This document shows positions 9,383 to 17,686 of a DNA stretch of 22,500 nt, in pieces; position 1 is the stretch's first letter, and each line of letters starts with the position of its first letter. The DNA lies in contig NC_090143.1 of the NCBI RefSeq assembly GCF_017916325.1, positions 482,501-505,000 on the forward strand. Reading direction: 5' to 3'. The stretch comes from Leishmania martiniquensis (lineage: Eukaryota; Euglenozoa; Kinetoplastea; Trypanosomatida; Trypanosomatidae). A program made the translations under genes and the position numbers. A model generated the notes under the pieces. That model searched no databases. It was given only the letters and a program-made list of their open reading frames with translations, and was not told the origin of the DNA.

Positions 9383-10714
9383 ATGCCGCCCCCGCTTTCG
9401 TCACCAGGAAGAGCCTCCACCTCCTGCGCGGCGGCAGGCGTCGCCACTGCCAACGTTGTCACCACCGGTAGCAGCAGCATCAGCAGGAGCGGCTGCTACC
9501 TCCTCGTATGGGTCGAGGGGGGAGAGATGCCGGTGTACGCGTGCACCGCACCTCTTCCTTTTAGGGGGACCTCCAGGCCGTTCCACTCTGCGGCTACTGC
9601 AGGTTTCGCTGCCGTTCCAGCGGTGAACGTTGTGGCGCTGCGGCGCTTCTTTGCCGCTGTCGCTCTTCTTTCATCCCCGCCGCCGACAGCGGAGGCTAGG
9701 GCAGGCAGTCATCGAGCAGCGGTGCCTTGCGGCTACTCTTCCGCTCTGGGGACGTCAGTGCTGCACGCCGCCCTTCCACAGGGCCTTGTGAGCGCGTTCG
9801 GCGCGTCACTTCCGTACTACTGCGTGGCCGTGTTAGCCCCAGACACTGCTGCCGCAGTCGACAAAGAGCTGGTGGCCTGGCTGGTCTCCAGTGCGGTGGC
9901 GGCGCTGCGCCCCGAGTCGTGGGCAACGCAGCCGTTGTCGACTGGGCAGGCGCACAGCGCGGTGCTTCTAGCGCCTCCCGCTGATGCCCCAGACTTGTGT
10001 TCGCAGCTTGGCGAGTACGGCGCTGCCGAGGTCAGCAGGGCTCATGCCGACGCCGCTGCGATGGAGAGCTATGGCGTTCGAGAGGTGCTGACGGACAGTG
10101 CCGCTCAGTCTTCCCTCGCCGCGGTGCTGGAGGAGTTCGGGTCGTGCCGTGACTCGCCGGTTGCTACTGCGATCAGCACCCTTCTCCGAAGTTGCTGGGC
10201 ACCTTTCGTGATGCCGCCCCCCGCCGCTGCAGCTCCCGTGCGCATCTCGCTCGCTGGGTATTTCATCCTTCCGTACCCGCCCTGCTCTCATGCGAGCGGC
10301 GAGGCGCGCCGTGTTGAGGCCGCCACCGAAGGCTGTGCCGTTGTATCTCCAGTGCTCACGCTGCACGCGTGCTCGGCAGACTGCCGAGAGGCGCTGCGCC
10401 TCCTCGCTGCTTTTTGCAGTGGCCGCGCAAGCGACCTCGAGCAAGCTCATTGCACGGCCACCGCGCCTCTTGCAGTCCTCCCCCTCGGTGACAGCAGCGG
10501 TGGCGGCAGTGCGGCGGCCCTGATCGCGGCCAGCGCCGGATGTGTGCACCCCCATGCGGTTCTGTACCAGGTGGTGCTGGCCCACTGCGAGCGTCCCCTC
10601 TGCGGCGCGGCTGCCGGCCGCGCAGCAGCCTATGTCCACTACTTGAGCACCAGCGAGGTCGCTGCCTGGGGAACGCCCTGGCATCCCGACGCGCTACTCA
10701 GCGTGTGGGCATGA
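9383..10714 (+). CDS. Ala-rich protein of unknown function, 443 aa
   Basis: The frame is open from 9365 but the first ATG is 9383 (MPPPLSSPGRAS). The N-terminal ~35 residues are Ser/Ala/Thr-rich and look disordered. From about residue 38 there are alternating hydrophobic strands and helices: CYLLVWVEGGEMPVYACTAP, then a helix, then LPYYCVAVLAPDTAAAVDKE and a further helix. This strand-helix layout could be a longin- or roadblock-like fold, as in vesicle-trafficking subunits, but the similarity is impressionistic. The C-terminal half includes APVRISLAGYFILPYPPC and ends HPDALLSVWA. It has many scattered Cys residues and no transmembrane helix. I recognise no family. Its length, lack of internal stops and + orientation within the gene cluster support a real gene, though high GC makes long spurious frames possible. 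Confidence 0.68.
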   Translation: MPPPLSSPGRASTSCAAAGVATANVVTTGSSSISRSGCYLLVWVEGGEMPVYACTAPLPFRGTSRPFHSAATAGFAAVPAVNVVALRRFFAAVALLSSPPPTAEARAGSHRAAVPCGYSSALGTSVLHAALPQGLVSAFGASLPYYCVAVLAPDTAAAVDKELVAWLVSSAVAALRPESWATQPLSTGQAHSAVLLAPPADAPDLCSQLGEYGAAEVSRAHADAAAMESYGVREVLTDSAAQSSLAAVLEEFGSCRDSPVATAISTLLRSCWAPFVMPPPAAAAPVRISLAGYFILPYPPCSHASGEARRVEAATEGCAVVSPVLTLHACSADCREALRLLAAFCSGRASDLEQAHCTATAPLAVLPLGDSSGGGSAAALIAASAGCVHPHAVLYQVVLAHCERPLCGAAAGRAAAYVHYLSTSEVAAWGTPWHPDALLSVWA

Positions 10715-11116
10715 CGTGCTTCTTGTGGCGTATGCGCCCGTGTGTGTGCGTGGATGTGCACACTGAGAATGAAGAGAACTGCCTTTCTACCGCTGCACAT
10801 GCTCCTGCCTTTGTGTGCGCCTGCAGCTGCGCTGCCTGCGCCATTGGCGGCGCTCCGTGGATGTGCTACTCGGCATCTGTCGCGGTGAAGCGTGGCGCCC
10901 GCTCGCTTCCTGTGTGTCCGCGCGCCGTCTGCGGGATGACTTTCTTCCTGCTGTCTCTCTTTCCCTCCACTGCCCCCCCCGTCTGTCACCTGACTGCCTT
11001 TTTCCTCTCTCCTCCCATCGCACCTCCTCGCAGGCACAATTCGCACATCGAGGCCGCCCTTTTCTCTCCCGCCACCTCTCTATCCTTCCCTCCCCTCAGC
11101 CCTCTCACCAGTCACG
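10715..11116. other. Intergenic region upstream of dimethylargininase
   Basis: Short intergenic region with no gene. It is increasingly pyrimidine-rich from 10940 and ends in very strong polypyrimidine tracts at 10950-11030 and 11056-11097. Confidence 0.65.
11098..11099 (+). promoter_or_regulatory. Predicted spliced-leader acceptor AG for dimethylargininase
   Basis: A long pyrimidine tract (11056-11097) ends in CCCCTCAG, giving a 17-nt 5'UTR. An alternative AG at 11032-11033, after an equally good tract, would leave 83 nt. Both are upstream of the ATG at 11117. Confidence 0.5.
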
Positions 11117-11977
11117 ATGACGAAACTGACTGTTGTGTGCCGCGCCGTGTCGAGTGCGCTCCAGAAGCAGACGTGTGAGCTGACGTGCATCGAGCGCCAG
11201 GAGATTTCGCTCCCTATCGTCCAGGATGAACACGAGGCGTACGTGCGCGTGTTCAAGGAGATGATCGAGCAAGGCTACAACATCGACCTGATCGAGCTGC
11301 CGGCGCTGAATGAACTGCCAGACTCGATGTTCGTGGAGGACGTGTCGATGCTGTACAACACGTGCGCCGTCATCACGCGCCCTGGTGCGCCGTCGCGGCG
11401 CCCGGAGGTGGACCCGATTGTGGACATGGTGAAGGGGCTGCGCCCAGAGAACTACCGCATCCAAGAGCCGGGCACTGTCGACGGCGGCGACGTGCTGCAT
11501 GTTGCGAACTCGAGGTACGTGTTCGTGGGCAAGTCAACGCGCTCGAACGACGCGGGGTTCTTGCAGATGAAGGAGTACCTCGGCAAGCAAGGGCTGGAGT
11601 GCGTGCAGTGTGTTGTGAGGCATTGCTTGCACCTGAAGTGTGCGGTGAGCTCTTTGTCAGAAGACACGCTGCTGCTGAGCCCTCAGTGGGTCGACCCGAC
11701 GATATTCACGTCGCGCGGGTTCGAAGTGATCGAGGTGGCCGAATGTGAGCCGGATGGCGCAAACGTGCTGACTTTCATCGCGGAGAAGGACGGCAAGCCG
11801 CTGCGCACGATAGTGTCGGCCGCTGCGTTCCCCAAGACTGCGTTGCGCATCAAGGCGTTCGCGGAAGCGGAGACTGCGCAGGGCCGCCCGACGCGCCACG
11901 TGATATTGAAGGCGGACGAGATGGCGAAGGCGGAGGGCTCGCTGACATGCTGCTCGCTTCTGTGCTACTGCCCGTAG
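11117..11977 (+). CDS. N(G),N(G)-dimethylarginine dimethylaminohydrolase (DDAH), 286 aa
   Basis: Belongs to the arginine-handling amidinotransferase/DDAH superfamily and should hydrolyse asymmetric methylarginines to citrulline plus methylamines. The length matches animal DDAH (about 285 aa). Diagnostic blocks are present in order: LPDSMFVEDVSML (about residue 58), ITRPGAPSRRPEVD (about 90), GTVDGGDVLHV (about 119), FVGKSTRSN (about 136), the catalytic His block at H172 (CLHLKCAVSSL), and the C-terminal nucleophile block SLTCC with C278-C279, of which C279 aligns with the catalytic Cys of mammalian enzymes. The usual tail after the nucleophile is replaced by a short Cys-rich end, SLLCYCP. The protein is cytosolic by appearance, with no signal or membrane segment. 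Start at 11117 is the first ATG after a strong polypyrimidine-AG signal. The gene lies two genes from the telomere side of the 410-bp repeat pair and looks intact. Confidence 0.93.
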   Translation: MTKLTVVCRAVSSALQKQTCELTCIERQEISLPIVQDEHEAYVRVFKEMIEQGYNIDLIELPALNELPDSMFVEDVSMLYNTCAVITRPGAPSRRPEVDPIVDMVKGLRPENYRIQEPGTVDGGDVLHVANSRYVFVGKSTRSNDAGFLQMKEYLGKQGLECVQCVVRHCLHLKCAVSSLSEDTLLLSPQWVDPTIFTSRGFEVIEVAECEPDGANVLTFIAEKDGKPLRTIVSAAAFPKTALRIKAFAEAETAQGRPTRHVILKADEMAKAEGSLTCCSLLCYCP

Positions 11978-13055
11978 GCGCTTGACTTGCTTGAGCGCGT
12001 TCCACCGGCGGCAGAGGGGGAGGGGAAGATGGCATTGGAGCGTTTTCTTCCCCTCTCCGCTCCCTGCTGTCACGGCTGTGTGCCCTGTGTGCTGTGTCTG
12101 AATGTGTGCACACGTAGTGCGCATCCTTCGCGACATCGTCAGGCTTCCACAGCACAAGGGTGCGTGCTGTGTGACATGCGCTCGAGCTCATTTCTACACA
12201 GACACACACTCTCACGAGTCGACGCGCACGGTACATCGAGGCGAGAGGAGGGGGGCGTGAGGCGGAACAGAATCGCTGTTCGGCAGGCCGCCTAACCCCA
12301 TTGAGCCGCCGCCCTCTCCGCTCGTGCCGTCTTTGTGCTTCTTTGCCTTTGCCTTTCTTTTCTTTCGATTTCTTTTGTTTCGCAATCGTGTCTCGGTGTG
12401 TGCGTGTGGGCGGGCGGGATGGGGGCGTGTGAGGGGGGGGATGGGCGGGAAATCGTCGGCTTCCAAACCTGATAAGCACTGAGACATCCTCTGCCCGCCC
12501 TTCTCTCTGCCCCCTTTACCCACCACCGCCAATTCAGGAGACACGCTCGGCCACATGCTTCTGCTTCTGCTTCCCCCCTCCCCTTCACCCCGCTCGCGTA
12601 TACGCGGCTGCGCACACACAGGCCCGCACGGCAGTCTCACCACTCGATGCACCGCCTGTGTGCGAGTAGGTGTGCTTGCTGGTCAAAGACGCGCGAGTGT
12701 CTGTGTGTGTGTGCGAGGTGTCCTCCCGCTCCCTTTCTCTCCTCTGCTTCGTTTCCTCCGCCTCTTTGGCTGTCTTTATTCGTCCTTCTAACGACTGGGC
12801 CGTATGGTGCTCGTGATTAGCTTTTACCTAACGTAATCTTCGCCCCTCTCCCGCTAGCGTCTTCCCCCTCCCCTTTCACCTCCCTCCCCCCACACACGTT
12901 TAGGAAGATGAACACACACACACACACGTTTAGGAAGATGAACACACACACACATACACACAGATACACACACATGCACGCACCAGCACTCGCCTGTGCC
13001 GCGATGCACGCAGCGCCCCTCTGTTCTAGCCCTTCCGTTTCCGCGGCTGGCTGGC
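11978..13055. other. DDAH 3'UTR and intergenic region
   Basis: About 1.1 kb with no supported gene. It contains T/CT-rich stretches (12340-12380, 12725-12790) and a CA microsatellite with a duplicated unit (12891-12973). The boundary with the second 410-bp repeat is at 13056. Confidence 0.6.
12891..12973. repeat. CA microsatellite containing an exact 30-bp tandem duplication
   Basis: A 30-bp unit made of CACACACGTTTAGGAAGATG plus a CA tail occurs twice in direct succession (12891-12920 and 12921-12950) without a mismatch. It is followed by an imperfect CA tract with TACACA and GATACACA interruptions to about 12973. The duplication probably arose by slippage between CA runs. Confidence 0.9.
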
Positions 13056-13465
13056 GACTCTGATGAGTGGCAACGCCTCAGTGCGCGGTGTCTCGGGTGC
13101 GGGGTGCCCCGCTCTCTCTGTGTGCGGGAGAGGCCAGGCGCCCCGCCGTCTCCCGTGTCCCTGCCCGTGCGGAACCACCCTTGCTAGTGACACCGGCTCC
13201 AGCCCCCTGCGATGCTGGGGAAGACCGTGCGATGCGGTGCCGCTGATGTCGGCGGCCGGGGCCGTGGGCGGCGGTGCGTCGGAGCGACCTGCGAGGCTGG
13301 CGCGTGTATGCCTTGGGGCGAGCGGCGGTGCTGGGTGTGACTGCGCCGGCGCATGCCTGCATCGCGTGCCCGCGCGGCTGCCTCGCAGGGACGCGGCGAT
13401 GGGCCCTGTGACGGGCCGTGATGGTGTGGGGGCTCGAGTGGCCTGCGCGAATGGCAGAGAGCGGC
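13056..13465 (+). repeat. 410-bp dispersed repeat, copy 2 (SIDER-like)
   Basis: This copy differs from 1568-1977 by one base that I can find, has the same length and orientation, and starts 11,488 bp downstream. It lies about 1.1 kb after the DDAH stop and about 160 bp before the pyruvate kinase frame, so it may sit in the DDAH 3'UTR. SIDER-type retroposon identity is probable but was not confirmed by alignment. Confidence 0.8.
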
Positions 13466-13559
13466 AGGGCGAGAGAACGCTGGTCGATTGTTCATTAAGT
13501 GGAGGGCAGCCACCTCCTCTTCTTCACGTGTGATTCCTTAGCAAAAAAGCGGCAGGGCG
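13461..13559 (+). mobile_element. Possible 77-nt retroposed insertion with A-tail and 11-bp target duplication
   Basis: The 11-mer GCGGCAGGGCG occurs at 13461-13471 and again at 13549-13559. The 77 nt between them (13472-13548) end in a run of six A directly before the second copy. That is the layout of a small non-LTR-type insertion: target-site duplication, body, A-tail, target-site duplication. The first copy overlaps the right edge of the 410-bp repeat. I do not recognise the body sequence. It contains a pyrimidine tract and TTAG at 13538-13541, which could serve as a splice acceptor. Confidence 0.4.
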
Positions 13560-13625
13560 CGCACTGCTTCTTTACCGGTCTTAGAGCAGCTGGCGAGATA
13601 CCGCGCTACCCGAATCGTGTGTACG

Positions 13626-14966
13626 ATGGGGCCCAGCACACAGAGCGTGGAGGCGCTGAAGGGACTGATTCAGAGCGGCATGTCTGTAACGCGGATGAAC
13701 TTCTCGCACGGGTCACATGAGTACCACCAGACAACGATCAACAACGTGCGCCAGGCCGCTGCGGAGCTCGGTGTGAATATCGCGATTGCGCTGGACACAA
13801 AGGGACCCGAGATTCGGACGGGCCTGTTCGTTGGCGGCGAGGCCGTGATGGAGCAGGGCGCGACGTGCTGCGTGACGACGGACCCTTCGTTTGCGGACAA
13901 GGGCACCAAGGAGAAGTTCTACATCGACTACACGAACCTGCCAAAGGTAGTGCGCCCTGGCGGCTATATCTACATCGATGACGGCATCCTGATCCTGCAT
14001 GTTCAGAGTCGCGAGGACGAGCAGACGCTGAGGTGCACGGTGACGAATGCGCACACTATTTCCGACCGGCGCGGCGTGAACCTGCCGGGGTGCGATGTGG
14101 ACCTGCCTGCTGTGTCGACGAAGGACTATGCAGACCTGCAGTTTGGTGTGGAGCAGGGCGTGGACATGATCTTTGCATCCTTTATCCGGAGCGCGGATCA
14201 GGTGGGTGAGGTGCGGAAGGCGCTTGGCACGAAGGGGCGCGACATCATGATCATCTGCAAGATCGAGAACCACCAGGGCGTGCAGAACATCGACTCGATC
14301 ATTGAGGAGAGCGATGGCATCATGGTTGCACGCGGCGACCTCGGTGTTGAGATCCCAGCGGAGAAGGTGGTGGTTGCGCAGAAGATTCTGATGAGCAAGT
14401 GCAACGTTGCCGGAAAGCCGGTCATCTGTGCGACGCAGATGCTGGAGAGCATGACGTACAACCCCCGCCCGACGCGCGCTGAGGTGTCGGATGTCGCCAA
14501 CGCTGTCTTCGACGGAGCGGATTGCGTGATGCTGTCTGGTGAGACGGCGAAGGGCAAGTACCCGAACGGGGTGGTTCAGTACATGGCCCGCATCTGCCTA
14601 GAGGCGCAGAGTGCCGTGAACGAATATGTCTTTTTCAACAGCATTAAGAAGTTGCAGCCCATTCCGATGAGCGCGGAGGAGGCTGTTTGCAGCAGTGCCG
14701 TGAACTCCGTATATGAGACGAAGGCCAAAGTACTGGTGGTGCTGAGCAACACGGGCCGAAGTGCTCGGCTGGTGGCGAAGTACCGTCCGAACTGCCCGAT
14801 TGTGTGCGTGACGACGCGTCTGCAGACGTGCCGCCAGCTGAACATTACACAAGGCGTGGAGAGTGTGTTCTTTGACACAGATAAGCACGGCCACGATGAA
14901 GGCAAGGAGGCGCGCGTGGCCGCGGGTGTTCGATTCGCCAAATCGATGGGCGATATGTTTTTCTGA
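13626..14966 (+). CDS. Pyruvate kinase, truncated at both ends (446-aa frame)
   Basis: Glycolytic enzyme converting phosphoenolpyruvate and ADP to pyruvate and ATP. The core is clearly Leishmania-type. Counting from the ATG at 13626, LDTKGPEIRTG lies at about 56-66, the catalytic-Lys block IICKIENHQG with K212, ARGDLGVEIP near 238, MLESMTYNPRPTRAEVSDVA from 272, and the effector-site loop LSNTGRSA from 373. Both ends are damaged. Leishmania pyruvate kinase is normally 499 aa; the frame's first ATG replaces the Ile of the usual CTIGPS, about residue 28. Recognisable sequence (YRATRIVCTMGPS) continues upstream in frame without an ATG until a TAG at 13539-13541. At the C-terminus homology stops after RFAKSMG and the frame ends DMFF, losing about 30 residues including the last strands of the effector domain. 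Loss of the first barrel strand makes normal activity doubtful, yet 446 codons remain open. A possible acceptor AG at 13583-13584 would allow translation from 13626. Confidence 0.85.
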   Translation: MGPSTQSVEALKGLIQSGMSVTRMNFSHGSHEYHQTTINNVRQAAAELGVNIAIALDTKGPEIRTGLFVGGEAVMEQGATCCVTTDPSFADKGTKEKFYIDYTNLPKVVRPGGYIYIDDGILILHVQSREDEQTLRCTVTNAHTISDRRGVNLPGCDVDLPAVSTKDYADLQFGVEQGVDMIFASFIRSADQVGEVRKALGTKGRDIMIICKIENHQGVQNIDSIIEESDGIMVARGDLGVEIPAEKVVVAQKILMSKCNVAGKPVICATQMLESMTYNPRPTRAEVSDVANAVFDGADCVMLSGETAKGKYPNGVVQYMARICLEAQSAVNEYVFFNSIKKLQPIPMSAEEAVCSSAVNSVYETKAKVLVVLSNTGRSARLVAKYRPNCPIVCVTTRLQTCRQLNITQGVESVFFDTDKHGHDEGKEARVAAGVRFAKSMGDMFF

Positions 14967-15508
14967 AAGCTTGGCTGTTGTGAGCCCGCGACGGGAAAAG
15001 GGTAGCAGTGACGTCGGGTGTCTCATGATGCGGGTGCAATCATCGTTGGCTGTCACCTTGCCGTCCCCACATTTTCATCTTTGTGCAACCTCAGCCTACT
15101 CTTAGCCGTCTTCGCTCATGCGGGTCGCGAGCACCAGATTGGGGGAGGTGCTCTTATGCCCTCGCTCTCAAGAGTGCGTTCAAATTCATGAACGGTACCC
15201 GAGAACGCTTCTCTGTACAGAGAATATACCGCTCACTGATGCGTTTGTGTCCGAGAAGGGTGAGGTGCCCCGTGAAGGTCACGCAAAGGTGACAAGCACG
15301 GCTATGGCTGCGGCGCGGCTCGTTCACGGTAGGGTCTTGTCCCTTTCCTGGCGCGTCAAGCAGCACGTTGCTTACCGCTTGCCCGCTACTCTCAAGCCTC
15401 CTCTTCTCCTGTCCCTCTTTGTCACTTCTGCATCCTCCGTTTGCATTGCAGAATTCTCACACCGAACCACTCACACCACTTTCGCTTTCGCCTTCGAAAG
15501 ACCCGACC
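14967..15508. other. Intergenic region between pyruvate kinase and histone H4
   Basis: No gene is supported. Directly after the pyruvate kinase stop another frame (about 14950-15000) reads SLAVVSPRREKG, which might be a weak remnant of the lost enzyme C-terminus, but the match is too short to rely on. The right part (15391-15449) is a strong polypyrimidine tract serving H4. Confidence 0.55.
15450..15451 (+). promoter_or_regulatory. Predicted spliced-leader acceptor AG for histone H4
   Basis: A pyrimidine-rich stretch from about 15391 ends in TTTGCATTGCAG, with AG at 15450-15451 and a 57-nt 5'UTR free of ATG before the H4 start at 15509. Confidence 0.65.
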
Positions 15509-15811
15509 ATGGCCAAGGGTAAGCGCTCCACTGATGCCAAGGGCCACCAGAAGCGGCAGAAGAAGGTGCTGCGCGACAACATCCGCGGCATCACGCGCGG
15601 CTCCATCCGACGCCTCGCGCGCCGCGGCGGCGTGAAGCGCATCTCGAGCGAGATCTACGATGAGGTGCGCCGCGTGCTGAAGGCCTACGTGGAGGACATT
15701 GTGCGCTGCAGCACGGCCTACACCGAGTACGCGCGCAAGAAGACTGTGACGGCGTCGGACGTCGTGAACGCGCTGCGCAAGCACGGCCACATCCTGTACG
15801 GCTACGCGTGA
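15509..15811 (+). CDS. Histone H4, 100 aa
   Basis: Complete core histone of trypanosomatid type, starting [20 protein letters not shown] and ending [13 protein letters not shown]. The basic N-terminal tail (about 1-23) is followed by the histone fold: [40 protein letters not shown], then [20 protein letters not shown]. The tail is divergent from animal and plant H4 and rich in Lys, as known for Leishmania. It pairs with H3 in the nucleosome. The open frame extends upstream into the 5'UTR, but the ATG at 15509 (context GACCATGG) is the family start. It is intact although its flanking genes are damaged. No canonical histone 3' stem-loop was sought or is expected, since trypanosomatid histone mRNAs are trans-spliced and polyadenylated. 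Confidence 0.97.
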   Translation: MAKGKRSTDAKGHQKRQKKVLRDNIRGITRGSIRRLARRGGVKRISSEIYDEVRRVLKAYVEDIVRCSTAYTEYARKKTVTASDVVNALRKHGHILYGYA

Positions 15812-17686
15812 TCAGTCGCGCGTGTACGGCTTGCCGTCCATTCATAGATACACATTTTTTTCTTCTGTCCAAACTGTTTTCTTCTACTCTGTCTTGCCTA
15901 GGGCTCTCCCCCTTCGCCAATCGCTTCCTCTCCACGACTTCCGCTTCACGGGCCATGTGCTGACCCCCTCAGCCCATCCTCTGGCGGCTGGCGATAGGAG
16001 AAAAGAAACAAAACAAAAGCGGTGCCCGAACCCGAGCCCATCTAGAGAGAGGGAGAGAGCGTTCGCCCGCGCTTGACGCGCGCTTTCGGCACCCGACGGG
16101 GCAGAAAGGCTCAGTGCAACTTCGCCGTGTAAGCGCTGCAGGTACTGAGACTGGCCACGCGGTATGCTGAGCCGCCTCCGTGGCCGTTACTTCTCCTCAT
16201 CCCGCCTGCTCACTCATTTGCTATGCCGCAGTCTCGTGCCTCACCCTCCGTTTTTTTTTTGCATTTTTTGTCTCCTCCGGCCCGCTTTTTTTTTTCATGC
16301 ATGACACGCGAACTCACAGACGGGGGTGCCCAGATGCAGAGAGCGCGCGAGGTCGTGCGCTGCCGTCTGGCGTGCATCCGCCCTCCCGCTTCATGAGGCA
16401 TATGGCAGGAAGCGAAGGGCGCGCTTCACCGAGAGAGGAGCTAATGGGAGACAATGGTGCAGCTGCTCAAACAACGGAGCATGCGCAGAGAGGGAAGGTG
16501 GCAAAGTGGTAGCAAAGGACACGCGCGACTGCCGTGTACGCTTCTCCGACCTCATGCGCGTGTGGCGCGTTCACCCTTTCCATTTCAGTACGTAAGCTTC
16601 CTTGTTCTACGCCCAGTCCGGCACCTGCACGTGTAAGTGCTGATTGTGCGATGCATTTGATCGAGACCCTGATGTCCTGCTCTCCCTCCCCACTGCGTCT
16701 AGTCGCCGATGAGAGGTTCCACAGCGCCGTGTTGCTCGCCTCGCTACTCCGGGCTCTTTGCTTCTTGGTCCTTCGGTCCGACCTACCGAGCCTTCTGCTT
16801 CGTTGGAAGGCATAGGGTGCTGTGGTGCTGCTCTTTTTCCCGCTGGATTGCACTGGCTGACCACCGCATGCCACGTAGTTTCTGGTAAAGGGGAGGCCTT
16901 TCGTGCCCTTGTTCGACGTGACCCACCTAGAGCATCGCACCCGCCGAAGCGTGTCGCCCTCTGCGATTGCATCCTCAACTCGATTTCTTCCGCCTCTGTG
17001 GATGTGTCTCTGACTCTGCTTCTTCTTGCCTAGTCGAGGCGGCAGCGATACTGCTGGCACGCCTACGACTTGAGCATGTGCAGGCTTACCTCCCTATGCA
17101 TGACAATGACGACTTTCCATCGCACGGCCATACGCATCCACGAAGCCAGCGGCCTGAGCGCTGCCGCGCGCGCCCTCGCGAAGGGGAGACGGGCCAGCGC
17201 TTCTCTCGGAGAGGCAACCCTGCGACCTCGTGCGTACAGCAGCTGCCTACACGACTGAAGAGGCAAGCTGCCTCCCCATGCGCACCGATGTAGCGTGATG
17301 CAGCGCCATCTTTCACTGTCACTTCGACTTGACAACTTTGTGAGACCTTCCGCCATCTAACTGTGCTCCCCTTCCTCCCGACGCCACCCCGCGGGCTTCT
17401 CGATAGACGCGCATCCATGCAAGTAGCGCACTGGCCATCGGCTCGCTGGCGCACCCTTGACGATCGCGCCTAGCAACTCACAACGCTTTTCAACCGCTGC
17501 CTTGTGCCTCCTTGCGCCCCTCTCCATATCCACTCCCCTTTCGCCTGCATCTACCCAGGGCCTCGCGTGTGCTTATCCTACTGCTCTCCTTTACACGGTG
17601 ACCGGTGCTTTGTGTCGTGCCGCTCTCCTGCAGATCTTGGGTGCCTTCCGCCAGCCTTCGCCTCAAACTGAAGCGGTCGAATCCAC
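15812..17686. other. Gene-free region between H4 and the galactosyltransferase pseudogene
   Basis: About 1.9 kb without a supported gene. Two exact T10 tracts (16251-16260 and 16286-16295) lie within 45 bp, with a T6 between them, in the presumed H4 3'UTR or intergenic region. Composition is noticeably less GC-rich than left of 13 kb. The open frames here are short and mutually overlapping. Pyrimidine-rich sequence at 17495-17631 leads up to the next gene. Confidence 0.6.
17632..17633 (+). promoter_or_regulatory. Predicted spliced-leader acceptor AG for the galactosyltransferase pseudogene
   Basis: Pyrimidine-rich sequence ending GCCGCTCTCCTGCAG gives AG at 17632-17633 and a 53-nt leader to the ATG at 17687. 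The processing signal looks preserved although the reading frame is broken. Confidence 0.5.

Noticed and set aside
13472..13548. 77-nt insert as a known trypanosomatid retroposon 5' promoter/ribozyme segment of similar length.
   Set aside because: Only the length matches; I could not recognise the sequence, so no such identity is claimed.
14950..15010. Frame-shifted remnant of the pyruvate kinase C-terminus (SLAVVSPRREKG).
   Set aside because: Only a few residues resemble the expected end of the enzyme, so it is too weak to define a frameshift point.
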